Assembly: GCA_008973525.1 (NCBI GenBank)
Contig: WACJ01000259.1
Location: 372,001 to 436,000, forward strand
Length of the DNA stretch: 64,000 nucleotides
DNA from: Stenopsyche tienmushanensis
Lineage: Eukaryota; Arthropoda; Insecta; Trichoptera; Stenopsychidae
Direction of reading: 5' to 3'
The notes beneath the pieces are model-generated. The model did no database searches. It worked only from the letters and a program-made list of their open reading frames with translations, and had not been told where the DNA came from. Below, piece after piece: positions 24,579 to 36,670 of the stretch. A program made the translations under genes and the position numbers. Position 1 is the stretch's first letter, and each line of letters opens with the position of its first letter.

Positions 24579-25304
24579 TACTACATTTGTATTTTTATAT
24601 ATCACTAATAGATTTGTACAACAAAATTCTGAATTACATTTGAATCGCCCGTATGATCGTGATGATTCGGATTATCCGTGCTCTTCCTCCCCAGCATTGG
24701 CCCGGATAATCGAGAGTGTACTGTATTTAACGCTAAAAAAATATTATATATGCTCACCAAGACCCGGATTCTCAGTATATTTTTCTAAAGTATGTATATA
24801 TTTTATCCCTTACACATAAAAACTTATTTGAATTTGTAATTTATGTGTATTATATACAAACACTACATTTTAAAAAAAGCAAAATTTTATACAAGAATAA
24901 AAATATGTTAAAATAAACATTACAACAGGATCAGACGTATCAAATGGCATCAAAATTTAAATTAATGTTTTTTGTTTAAAATTTTAGATTTATGTTCTCG
25001 CAAGCAATGTGTTAAGACAGAGTGAAATATTTTGTAACTTTGTCAAGAAAGTACATAATACGTTTTGAGCAATAGCGAGGGCAGACTAGCTACCACTCGA
25101 ACCTGAATCTAAAACAGCTGTGTGCTAAGTGAACTGCCCAAAGGAGTTGCTTCGTCGCACATGTCCAAGACCTCCCGATTAGACATCATGGCGATACAAT
25201 ATTACGAAGATGATAAAACGTGTGTTTTGACATTTTTGCGCTTCTATTTATGTCTGCTTCTCTTCTCTTAAATTTAAACATAATGAAATATGTTTGAGTA
25301 TGTA

Positions 25305-27184
25305 TAGAGATACGTGTTTTTAGCATCTATTTTTAAAAAAAATAGCGTTTATATTCTTGAATTTAGCGTTTTGGAGCAAATAAAATAACAAAATTTAGCA
25401 TCTATTTAGCATCTATTTCTTAAACACAAATTTGAAGTTAAATAGTCTAATTTAAACATAATTTGCAAAAAATATACATACATATATTGTACAACACATT
25501 TGAAATTATTTAAAAATAGAAAAACATCAATTAAATTTACATAATTATTAAAATTTATCATCGAGCATGTTTCTATTGACGATTCTTTCAATCTAGTACG
25601 TCGATCGTTCACAATTAAATTATATGAACTAAAAAACCTTTCTACATCAACACTATTTGCAGGACACCAAATTGATTGAATGGCTGCATTGCCGAATTCT
25701 TCGTGGTTTTCCCACTAAACTAATTTTGTGAGCCCAGCATTTAAAATGTAGCATTTTATTTCCAATTAAAACACTGAGACTTGTATGGCACGCAATCATA
25801 TAGGGCGCTAAGTCCGAGACAAATCCTAATATGTCCGAATATGAAATTTCATATTCTTTGAGAGTATCTACTATTGTTTGCGAACATGTAGTAGCATTTG
25901 CCACATCCAAAAAATTACATGATGCCAAGTAGACATTTTGTTCACTGGCAGGTAGCACTGTTTTAAATAAAACGGCAAAAACACAGCGCCCCATCTTGTC
26001 TGAAGTTTCATCGACCACAATTATGATAGATATGTTTTTAATTTTCTCCATGACTTCTTTTTTCATATCTGCTCCACATAATGGAACATGCGTTCTTTTT
26101 AATTGATCTGCACATGGCAAATCACTCGATCCCTGCACATATTTCCAAAAACATTCTTTCACCGCAGGATGGTTCAACTTTTCCAGGGGTATGTTGGCTT
26201 TGAGACACGTGCTAACCGTATTTTTAATGAATATCGGTTTTTCTTGTCGTCTATCTATTATATTTGCTATTGTCGATTGATGAGTCTTACTTGTGGCAGG
26301 TGTCGAAGCTTTCTTCTTGTGTACATTTGATTGGATATGTTTTGTTAAATTGTCTTTCTTTTTCCAATCTAACTGACAATTGCAATGCCTGCACATTAAA
26401 ATATTTTTATAATTTATATAAAACCCATCTGCCTTGTAGGCTGTAGCTCTCTCTTTAACTGGTTGACGAACACGTCTGGAATAACGATTTTCGTAATATA
26501 TGTAAAATTGGAGTTAAACCATCCCTAAAACGCACAATTATTATTGTTTTGAATCAATGACATTTATTGTTGACAGTAGCGTTATCTGCCTCATTTCAAT
26601 TCTTTGAGAAGTTTGAGAGTTTTTGAGCCGCTTACGTTTGTTTTCGGTTTGAAGTGTCCACGAAGACGGTATGCATTGACTTATCTGGCGCAAAAAGCAA
26701 GTATTATCTGCTGACGCATGATGGGATTTGACGGCTGTGTACGTCAAAGTCTTAATACCGACATTTACTCGACCCATATTCTTGAGACTAAAACATATAT
26801 TTTATTGATTAACAAACGTTGAATAATTTTTAAAACGTGACATTATTTAAATTTTGAAAAAAAACTCACCAAGTAGTATATTTAAACAATGTAATGAATG
26901 ATTACGATACGTGCGTAAACCTCACAACCACGCAAATGACACAAAACAAGTACCAACCTAAGTGTGTGACATCATAGACTATGGACAAGAGTTGAGCATA
27001 GAGTCTGGGAAGATTATCTTAGTTATTTTTCAAGATAAACGATATTTGGAAAAAATATTTATCAGTTTTAATGAAATTTCGCATCTATTCGCATATTTTA
27101 ACAATTTCGCAACAATTTCGCATTTATCGCATTTATCGCTTCTATTTCGCATTTATCGCAAAACGCGATAATCACGTATCTCTA
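25305..27184 (-). mobile_element. hAT transposon with perfect 8-bp target duplication
   Basis: AGTATGTA stands on both sides (25297-25304 and 27185-27192). Inverted ends start TAGAGATACGTG, followed by many short subterminal motifs (TTTAGCATCTAT on the left; CGCATTTATCGC on the right). The minus strand encodes a BED zinc finger and hAT transposase pieces. The element is 1880 bp, shorter than an autonomous hAT, because the middle of the transposase is deleted. Confidence 0.92.
25540..26396 (-). pseudogene. hAT transposase with BED finger, internally deleted
   Basis: The N-terminal part (26396 to about 25720) opens MCRHCNCQLDWKKKDNLT followed by HIQSNVHKKK, a BED-type C2H2 finger. It then shows IIVVDETSDKMGRCVFAV with the first catalytic Asp and MLHFKCWAHKISLVG with the conserved CxxH-like block. 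After a frame break near 25700 the hAT C-terminal dimerisation domain appears (SVDVERFFSSYNLIVNDRRT, RLKESSIETCSMINFN). The segment between them, including the large insertion domain and last catalytic residue, is missing. The layout resembles CGGBP1-like hAT derivatives. Not expected to be active. Confidence 0.82.
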
Positions 27185-27192
27185 AGTATGTA

Positions 27193-28750
27193 TATTTCCT
27201 AGAAAGGTAAATTTTGTACGAAAAATGACACATACAGTTTGTAAATATGGAGGCGTCGTTAGCGTGGGTAAAAATACAAACATTTGAATATATTTCAATG
27301 CCAAATATTGCAAAATTATGTAAAAATATCATTTTATTCCCCTCGGATGATTTTGGTAAGAAAAACTATCATTTTTCTGCTTAAAATGCCTTGAAGATAT
27401 TTCTTCGATAAATTGACACAATCATTCAAATTCAAAGCATTCACAAAATCGTACTCTTTCAATGTCGAAATCAATGCATAAATATACGTGAAAGTATGCA
27501 CATATTTATAAAAACATTTTAATGCATTTAGGATAAAATATCCAAGGTCAAAATCGACAAATCCTTTCCAATTAGGAGGTCCTGATTCAGGCGAATGTCA
27601 GGATTAAAATTCAATGATGAATTATACTAACATTAAGGAATTATTGCAGATGCTCGTATAATATGGACATATTTAAAAAACACTAGGATATTGAATACAA
27701 ATAGTATTTACGTGCCGCATGAACTATCCCCATTTAAATGTAAATGGTATAGTAAACGGAAGTGCCATAGACGAATTGATTGCTTAGGCATGCTAAATGT
27801 GCTTGGAGTGTTTATCTGTGTTTTTAATATAAGGAACACAGCGTTGTATACATCATACATCTATGTAGAGGAAAATGTTATAAATATCAAAAATAACCAA
27901 CAATAAATTATAAGATCATTTAAAAAGTAATAGTTTCCTTATCAAGCCCCCCCATAGTATTTGATAATAAATATTCACAATACAAAAATAATGGAAAATG
28001 CAATGTTATGTCAGGCGTGGCAATATTCACCTGTCTCGCTTCGGTGTATTATTTGATATGGATAATCGCAGCTGATAGCAATGTGATAACATTATCATTA
28101 TCGAGAAATGAATAATGTAAAATAGTGGTTTGGTTCCATCGTTATAGAGAGAGGGCAGGTCGCAATGCCATCTAGCGAGAAGACGGATATAATTAGCGTG
28201 GCCTCGCAAGGACGTCTGCGCAGCGCGCGCTCTTCCGAATCAATTTCTATTCTTTCATCTGCATTTGCTCACTGCCGACATGCGATGCACTTTGCAGCAA
28301 CGCTAACTGACTTTAAAATGTTAACAGCTCCTTATTTTAGAATCAGACGTTGAAGAGCGAAGACATTCATTCTTATCGCGATGCCGCACAAAATTGTTTA
28401 CAGGTGAAAAACCCAATATTTGCCAAACTCACATCAACCTCGACAGGGAAAAACTGCATAATTAATCAAAATATTGGAACGATGCACTTCAGCTTGGATG
28501 CATATCCGTAAGACCACCCGCGTGCCCCACTCTAATATAGCACATGGCTGCCGGACTCAAAATACCACATCATAACAATGCATACTTTACGATTATCTTT
28601 TAGCTGCAAACTGCGTATTTGGAGCTAATTTTATCAGGTGAATCAGTAAAAAATACACATGATTATTAAAGATACATTTTAATCCTTTGAGTAGTGAGCT
28701 AATTTAAAATCATCATAAACGTAGATGCTACATTCGCATGTCCCGCCACT
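27193..28750. other. intergenic DNA, nothing recognised
   Basis: AT-rich up to about 28.1 kb, then a short CpG-richer patch (28150-28290) with no supported gene. Confidence 0.4.
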
Positions 28751-28754
28751 TATC

Positions 28755-28875
28755 ATCCGTATAAATCCATTTATCTGTCAGGACCGTCGCAGCGTGTATG
28801 AAGCTTGTACATGAATAAATAAACACTGTCGATAGTACACAATATTCGGTAATTTCTTCAAGGAAATATTAACAA
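28755..28875 (-). repeat. repeat family D copy 3, reverse orientation
   Basis: The reverse complement carries TTACCGAATATTGTGTACTA, ACAGTGTTTATTTATT and ACAAGCTTCATACACGCTGC, matching 16460-16560 and 43470-43585. Confidence 0.65.
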
Positions 28876-29284
28876 TTGAAATCGATTCCATATATCATTC
28901 ACGAATCTCTCCGTCTCTGGTTCCCTACAGACTCACATGCAAGAGACTCTCCATCTTCAAGTTCAACGTGTAAAAATGCTCTTTATGAATCACTGGAATT
29001 CGCTCTTCACTGGAATACTTAAAGTATATATAACGTATATACTTTTTCCTTTTGTAAAATAGAAATTCTCAAAAACGATCAGATTTGGAAAAATGGGTTG
29101 CTAAATACGAAGATATATTGAGTAGATCACGTGACAATTTAGACAAACAATGTAGTAGAGTGATGATAATTTATGGAGCATAATAATGCCTAAAAATACT
29201 TCGCTTTATGAATTCTTTCGATGAAATGTAATTAGCATCGAATTAAAACCGCTTTACGGAATAAAATGGCATGAAGTCAGGCAA

Positions 29285-29400
29285 CAGATGTTGAATTATG
29301 CATGCACTGTCATCATCATTATCATCAAAGTGCAGCCACACGCAGTTCACTGCAGTACTAGGACCTCTCCAATATTTATTCAAGGAAAAGTGTAATCTGC
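29285..29400 (-). repeat. repeat family A tail, reverse orientation
   Basis: The reverse complement shows AATATTGGAGAGGTCC, TACTGCAGTGAACTGCGTGT, GGCTGCACTTTGATGATAAT and a GATGATGAC tail, equal to the 3' end of the copy at 9690-10190. Confidence 0.6.
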
Positions 29401-29659
29401 ATCCATAACATCAGCATCATGCATCACCACTTCTAACTATTCGTGACGACCATGTCGATTATGCAGGAAAAGGCTTTCAAGATCTATATGACGATTAAGA
29501 ATTAAATATTCATAAAGAATTAGCATTAATAAGTAATATATAGTCGCCATAGTGTAATCACGCGCAGTCAATATCAATTAAAAAAAAATGTATGAGCTTG
29601 TGCGGTAGAATTGTTAACTAAAAGACTGCACTGTGTTGTGTAATATATAATAAAATAGG

Positions 29660-29870
29660 CTTGCTGCTTGTGTAATGGTTGCTTTATGCTACGTATAGAC
29701 ACGCATAACGTAGAGGCGGCGAACCGTATACGTATGTCGTATGATAAAAATAAAACTGCACGTGGAGTTTCACTTTTCGTGACGTTCAAGCCAATCTGTC
29801 TTACCACACCTAATCAAGTATCATTTCAAAAAAACGCTTTCTTAATCAGGACTATCAGGTGATGTAAAAA
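29660..29870 (+). repeat. repeat family C copy (SINE-like)
   Basis: Contains GTAATGGTTGCTTTATGCTA, CGTATAGACACGC, GGAGTTTCACTTTTCGTGAC and GTTCAAGCCAAT. The 5' part parallels 46150-46200 (TAGTGTAGTGGTTGCTTTAT), which resembles a tRNA A box. A clear B box is not seen, so the SINE class is tentative. Confidence 0.55.
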
Positions 29871-29929
29871 CTTGAGCAATTTTCACTGAAATGCCATAAA
29901 AAACAATTCAAAATGATCTCGTCGCAAGA

Positions 29930-30300
29930 CGCAGAATACCGACTCTGTCGAGATTTGTGCATGATTTTTATTTTACTTGGCCATTCTACTTTACATGAAT
30001 CAACACTGATTAACTCTGTCCATTTTTATAATATGTAATAACTTGTCTAATTCCTCTTTTCTAGTCCAGCCGGCATAAGCCCGCATTAAAATAAAGACAA
30101 CCATATTTTCGACCGATTGTAAATTTTAAACAGCCCACCTGATCAGTGTTCTTCAGACAACTTCGATTCATATTTTGTAATCGTTCTGTAGACGTTTTCA
30201 GGTATGGCAGTCGATCGCGAGGCGCTCATTGATCATATCAGCGGTCCGAAAAGCGGACCGACTGGACACACAAACCTTATGGCCACTCCGTCCTCTTTTA
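29930..30300 (-). repeat. repeat family B copy 3, reverse orientation
   Basis: The reverse complement parallels 45740-46015: GGTCCGCTTTTCGGACCGCT, then ACTTTACATGAATCAACACT on the plus strand against the complement of AGTGTTGATTCGTGTAAAGT, then the TTCTGCGTCTTGCG block. It stands next to a family C copy, as does the copy at 45.6 kb. Confidence 0.6.
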
Positions 30301-32454
30301 TGGCTTTATGAGGCATTTTCTATGATCTACGATCACGGAAGCAATGTAGTGTCTAGACACTTTTGGGACTATCTTTCTATGTTATTTTAAAACGTACATT
30401 ATAATAGTATTTAATATATCGCATTTATAATAATATTAGTTTTACTTTTAAAAAATAATTGGATTTTCGCGGGAGGGGGGGGGATACTTGTCACGGGCGC
30501 TTCATACCATTGTTCCGGCACTGTACAAAACTGAATTCTCTTCAACATGAAATAATATTTTGCATGACTATCGCCTTTATTTCAATAATTTTAGTGCTTT
30601 CGAATCTTTAAATCCACAAATATCGATATGGAATCTCCTGTTGTCGGTCATTTTACAATTGCAAAGCATCCTCACAAGTTAACTGTTTTTCCTCCTCTAT
30701 GGTTCTGTTTGAGAAAAGGATGGAGATAGATTCATTTAATTTTATTTAATCATTGCGGTAAAACCAAATTAAATGCTCAGACAAAACAAACGTCCAGACA
30801 GAGTGACCCTGATGTAACTCATTAGAAAGATTTATGTTATCGAGGCGAAACGAATGCTCGGAAGATTTGCTATCGACAAATAGAATCTGGCAACGTATGA
30901 TCGGAGAGTCGCGTCGTCTGTGCCGAACAATCGGACGTGGCTGCGTAATTTGCGAGAAGGTCGACGAAGGAGAAAATAAAAGATGGTCGGTCCAAATTAG
31001 CTCGGAGGCGCTGCAATTGCATCAATTGAAAACGGTAAAATGATGCAAGACTTTTGCACCTTCCCAGTGTCGCAACGCGCATATGGCATAACGGTACACG
31101 AGAAAAGTCTGCCGATGAACTCGTAATAATGCGCCATCTCGGAGATGGGTCAGATGCAAGAATGTGTCATGCGGGAGATCGTCACAACCCGCTCCACCTA
31201 ACCAATCGATCCAATTTCATCTCGTTGAAGAGACCTCATCGAGCCGCATTTCGACAGGAAGTCAGGATTCAGATTGCCATCCGACGCGTCCTTCGAATGC
31301 GCTTCGCCGATAGATCTGGACCAGAATGCTGCGACTATATCACAGAAGTCAACGTTCGATGCCGAATCAAATTCGCGAGGTTTTAATACCATAAAAGGGA
31401 CGATGTATCTTCGATGGATAGCAAATTAAAATGAATAAAAATTGCAGACGTTGCATTTATTTTAGTTGCCGAGCGTCGACCGGGATATGGCCATATGCAA
31501 AACGAAGATTGCGAACTCCCAAGATTGCAAGGCGAGAGCAGAACTTGTGAAGTGCGCATATTGAATTAAAAATTCTCATTGCAAATGTGAACCTTTTAAA
31601 ATAAAACTAAAGGTAGCTTCCGCTGATTACTAGAGAAGGTCGCCATCAAAAGAGGAACATAACTTGGTTCTGCGTTGCAAAAAAACTGATGTCCTTCACT
31701 GTGCCTGACACTGACTGCTGGGATTTTGACATTCGTACAGGAAAAGCTTAAAATTAACACATTCCCGTTGCATTACGCATGACATTGTCCTCCGTCTGAT
31801 GCGTATTTGCAAAAAAATGCAGTATTACAAAAAATGCTCTAACTTTTAACTTGTAGGTTGGAAGAAAATCCTAGGCAAATTGCAAGCCTATCAGTTTAAG
31901 ATTTTATTTTCAAGAAGAGATTTCTGCAAGGGAGTAGTGATACTTGGATGATGACGCCACTCTCGATCTCCCATGAGGTGTCAACACATCAGCGGCGAAT
32001 TATCAAAACAGCAGCCAACTGTCAAAATAGCAGCATATTGTCATAAAGGGACCCGGCGGTGATCAAATAGAGTAATTAAGGTTATTTATCAAAACAGACG
32101 ACTGCCAAAGCAAACGCCGAGATTTTGCGACGCAACTGAAGACATTTAGCCGACAAGAGTACGAGTATGGGAGAAGGACCTCCTCGGACGATCAACTCGA
32201 CCCCATATCCGCGGGAGGAGGACGGGTTTTCTCTTCGTTTATGGACTCCATCAGGGGAGGATTTTCGAGTTCAAGAAGACGCGTATAACAAAGCGTCAAT
32301 CATCGGGTGGATTATCACCAGCTTGCTCCGTATAACGCACGCTCGCTTGCTTGCCTCTGGTTCTATTGTGGATTAATTGAATAATTACGTTGTGCCGATT
32401 GTTCGACATTTTATTGATCACCTGCAGCGCCTGCATCATTTCGACCTCTTGAGA

Positions 32455-32490
32455 GATTTCATTAGCTCGGTGAACCGAGCTAATGAAATC
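32455..32490. repeat. perfect 17-bp inverted repeat with 2-nt spacer
   Basis: GATTTCATTAGCTCGGT is followed by GA and its exact reverse complement. No element ends or coding context explain it. Confidence 0.8.
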
Positions 32491-32694
32491 ATAAACGCGT
32501 TCCGTCGTTCATCGCAACCGATTCGCGGGTCGGGACCATTTTTACGGATTTTACGGATTCGCGGGAGATGCTCTCAGCAGCGGGTTGGCGTGCGAACAAT
32601 GCGACTTTTAAAAGACGCAGCGAAGAAGATAAGTCAGGCGGGGCCTCGTCGATTGCTACAATTTTATAATTCGGATACGGATACACTACAAATG

Positions 32695-32800
32695 ATTCTC
32701 CGTCTCTTTCCGACCAACTGCCGCTTGGAGTTTCATTTTGCGTGACGTTAAAGACAATTTTTCCCAAAGCGCCTATACAAATTTCATTTCAAAAATGTCT
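32695..32800 (+). repeat. repeat family C copy (3' part)
   Basis: Contains CGACCAACTGCCGCTTGGAG, TTTCATTTTGCGTGACGTT and a CGCCTAT..AAATTTCATTTCAA tail, as at 46200-46300. Confidence 0.6.
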
Positions 32801-34219
32801 TGTAAGGATTTTTTCTTTGTTTTTAAGGTCACATCTTAATTGATTAGCCAAAAAAAAAGCAAGAGAAAGCCTTCGCCGGTCCACAAATAGAGAAAAATAC
32901 GAGATGTGTCATAGACGGAGGACGCAGTCGGGAGTCGAATAGAGCCGCACCTCGGCGCTCGGAGAGAGGAAAATCGGGACCGGATTTTGCAAGAGCCGGT
33001 TATTGTCGCAAGAGACCGGCCGCGACCAGTCGAACACTTCATAATCGAACACACAAATTAGCTTGTCGAAAACGGAGAAACCGCGCAATAGTTGTTCGCG
33101 CGTTGCGCAACTTTAATTAGCCGGCAAAAAGCAGAGCCGCCGATGCACGATGGTAAATCTGAAGGCACAGGTGACGCCTATGAATCATCAGCTCGGCTGC
33201 TGCGAGGCCATCTCGCTCTGAGAATGCGCCCGCTTCCTATCGATGAATCACCCATGCCTGATTCACATGTCTGCGCTTTTTTTTACGGTGCCTCTTTAAA
33301 ATTGTGACTAAATACGTCGATCTTCCGCCACTCTTGGGTTCGTATATTTTCCTCCTGCGCCTTATGAATACAGTCATTGAATGGCCACACAAGAATTGAG
33401 TGCATTTGTAAAGTGAAAGTGAATTATTATACACAATGGCAAATTTACGCATTGAGATTGCACTCTGAATCATGCAGCTGGGGCGAGATTTATTTACATT
33501 ATGTAAGAACCAGCGTCGGCATACTGAGTAGATGCTGGAACTATCATTGTGGAAACTTGTGTTCGTATCTGATCTGGGGAAAAAAACTCGGCAAATAAAT
33601 TTGGAGATCGGAAATATTACTTTTAGCTGATTTCCTGATTTTGGACATACTACGACTTTCTAATTTACGGTAAAAAACCATTTTGAAAGATATCAGACAT
33701 TTTGCAACACGTGTATAAATATTATTCCACTCTACTAACGTACAATATAAAATACAGCTAGTTAAATCTAACAGGATTACTAGAAACATATTCCAATTGA
33801 AGGCCTTGGAGATAGAGCGGTGACATTATAAAAATGTCAAACTTCTACCGAATGTGGCATCCATAAATAAAGCTTAAGAATTAAAATAAATGTAGATTGA
33901 TACGCCAAAATAAATGCTGCAAAGCACTCGTACGTAAAATTTCTCAAGAAGAAACACGCAACGACGACAATGAATAATCTGGGTGAAATTTGCGATTCAA
34001 ATTTAAAACGTGTGAGTCAAGGATAAAGATGATCCCAGTGTTTTCACTCTGGGAACCTTGAATCATGATATTGTAATCAAAAGCCTAGTTTTTTTGCGAA
34101 ACAAAAGCAACAATTAGTCAAATTCCAAAAATAATAGAAAATAATTCTTATCGCTTATAAATGTTGACCCAAGGTGTATTTTTCTAATAAACGTTAAAAA
34201 ATTAGCCCATGAAAATTAA

Positions 34220-34865
34220 CACTTTGAGACCCGCTGACGCCTTTTGGCGTAAAAATTCCCCAACCGTTATGAACCGCTGACGCCATTTGGCGTAAAAACG
34301 TGGGCCTACAACATCATAAAAAAAATATGTTACCGACAATAATATTTCACTATTCGTTGACAGATGTCTCTACAGATATAAAGGGTATATAAATTTGAGT
34401 TTTAAGTTTGAAGAAAGTAAATAAATTTCCTATAAGAATCATATTAGAAGTCGACCCTAAGACAATTTTAAATTGAAAAGTAGCTCCCAAGACAAAAAAG
34501 GTTGGACGATCCTGAAGTAAAGGATATATACATATCCAGTGGCGGTCCTTCTATAGAATTGCGAAGTATTATCACCCTCATATAGTAAATAAATTTTAAA
34601 TTAAATATAAATAACAAGTAATATTTATAGAAAGAAAAAAAATGTATTTCGTTGGTTTGAAAACCACTGGTTGAAAGTTGTAAAATGAAGATCACATATC
34701 TATACATTTGATTATGTAGAACATAATCTGAAAATTTCACGTATATACACTCATAGGTTAAAAAGATATGTAAATTATTATAAAGGTCTTGATTTCTTGC
34801 GAAATTTGCCAAAAACGAGCGGCCCCCACAGCATTTTCACACCAAAAAGCGCGGTTCTCAAAGTG
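34220..34865. mobile_element. piggyBac-type MITE with hairpin-bearing ends
   Basis: TTAA stands at 34216-34219 and 34866-34869. Inverted ends are CACTTTGAGACCCGCTGACG (left) and CACTTTGAGAACCGCGCTTT (right, reverse complement). The left subterminal region holds two copies of CCGCTGACGCC(N)TTTGGCGTAAAAA, each containing a small ACGCC/GGCGT hairpin. The interior is AT-rich without a transposase. Confidence 0.8.
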
Positions 34866-35087
34866 TTAATGTTAATCGATTCGACTAATATCGTTTGGAA
34901 TTAGTAAGAGTTATCTTGTTTAATTAGGAATGATAGGAAGAATGAAACTTATTTTCTTTCCGATAATGAATACATTTATAGAAATTGAATGACATATAAG
35001 GGAAATATGAACAAACATACAAACATTGATTTTTATATATAAGATCTACTGTGAGTTAATTATACTATACTTATATTATTTGAAAAG

Positions 35088-35300
35088 GTGCAAATAATAA
35101 GTTGGCAAAGTTTTATTACAATTGAATTAACGGTATGGCGGCGCATAAAATACGAACAAACAATTTTTTATTTTTGTGTACACTCAAACCAAAGACTATA
35201 TGCCTATGTTATTCACGCAATCCTTAGCAATAAGTGGACAAAGTTTTATCGCAATCGGATGAACGGTATGGGAGCGCATTAAATATGAACAAAGATTAAT
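35088..35300 (+). repeat. two tandem copies of an RTE-like LINE tail
   Basis: GGCAAAGTTTTATTACAATT..ACGGTATGGCGGCGCAT and GACAAAGTTTTATCGCAATC..ACGGTATGGGAGCGCAT lie about 145 bp apart. A third copy ends the repeat at 51526-51880. Confidence 0.65.
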
Positions 35301-36670
35301 TAATTAGATTTTGGTTTAAATTCATTTTCAAGCTAAATTCTTTCAAAATTATACCCTTCTAGAATTGATAAAATCATAACATTGCGCGATTGTCTGATTA
35401 GCTATAATCAGATTATATATCTTTTTGAGTTTTCTTCGTGAAATTTATAAAATGGATATATTGAACGATCAACGGATTCATGCAAAAAGTAATAAGGAAA
35501 AGATCTCCAAAAATAGTCGATATTCAGAACGCTAGCGAACACGGCAATCTTTAAAACGATATCAATTCCTGGTATCGCCATTCGGTCTATATTCGAGGAT
35601 TACACGAGTCGAATGCGCGGTCCCCAATGCTAATCACAGTAAGAAATCAACCGAAATGATGGAACATCCGAAAATAGAAGTCTAGAAGCGTTCCCCTTCG
35701 TAGTTCGACAAAAACTTATTTCCAGCAAGATCAGATAATAGCGCCAAATAGACGCAACCATAAAACGCCTACGAGATCATCGGATACACTTCGAGATGCG
35801 CCAATGTTGTTTGCATTCAATCGGTCATACGAGAGCTCGTTGTTAGATTGCATCAGTTTCGGGATCGAAATCGACCATAAATTTGGACGAAGCCGATCGA
35901 AGATCTGATCGAAGAAATATTACGTTTCATTACACATGCATAATAGTCGAGAGCGATCAAACGCGAACATCTTCGATGATAAAGTCGGATGGTGATTATT
36001 TTGCAGACAAATTTAACAAGAGCATTGCAGCGCGCGTTCTTGTGAATTTATATAACCGAAAGGCAATTTTAAAAAGTTAATGACGTTAGTGATGCAAGAA
36101 GAAGTAAGAAACAGTAGAACAGGAAATAATCTACACACGAACGATCCGATCTCACATATATGTAACGGTCGCAATCAATTCGAAAAAAATGACTAGTTAG
36201 CAAAATAACGTGGGTATTTTACAATCCACTCTGTCCGAATTAGAGAGAAAATTATGAAAAATTTCGCGTACAATCAGATTCTGATTACCTTGTTTCGTAA
36301 ATCCGATTGACGACATTATTCAAAGAGTAACAAAACCATCGCTAGAACACCCAATGAAGGGTCGCTTATCCCGTCTGAGACGGGCCGTCTCCTGTTATTG
36401 TATTATATTTATGGGAGTCGAACAATTGTTCTCAACATTTTTATTTTTGCCAAGGATCGTATTCTATTTTTATTGTATGTGGATATATATGGGGTGATTC
36501 TGTGGTTTACAAATTTACGAAAATTACACACAGTACACACTTTTAAAAATACACAAAAAGGGTTTACAAAGCTATAAAAAATAATAATATAGGTCATAAG
36601 ATTGCGAAATAATTTTATAAATTTACAATTTACAAAAGAAAAATCCAAAAAATTAGTATATATAAAAAAA
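35301..36670. other. intergenic DNA, nothing recognised
   Basis: No supported gene. A small perfect inverted repeat (CCCGTCT, G, AGACGGG) near 36378 lies on the 3' side of the piggyBac remnant. Confidence 0.4.

Larger units (their letters stand above)
23251..24723 (+). mobile_element. Tigger/pogo-type transposon, internally damaged
   Basis: Flanked by TA at 23249-23250 and 24724-24725. Inverted ends CAGTGCACTTTCGATTATCA and CAGTACACTCTCGATTATCC are characteristic of Tigger elements. It contains a remnant of the CENP-B-type DNA-binding domain and is interrupted by a second pogo-type element at 23888-24578. Confidence 0.85.
30301..34215. other. gene desert with CpG-richer patches
   Basis: Several unlinked open frames of 60-120 codons occur on both strands, none with recognisable features or splice structure. 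A run of C-poor G residues lies near 30470. A 36-bp hairpin and a family C copy are listed separately. Confidence 0.35.

Noticed and set aside
25305..27184. Domesticated CGGBP1-like host gene
   Set aside because: Terminal repeats and an exact 8-bp target duplication show a transposon, and the frame is broken before the C-terminal domain.
32167..32745. Adjacent plus-strand ORFs of 69 and 122 codons as a gene
   Set aside because: The second contains the perfect hairpin and a family C repeat; no protein signature.
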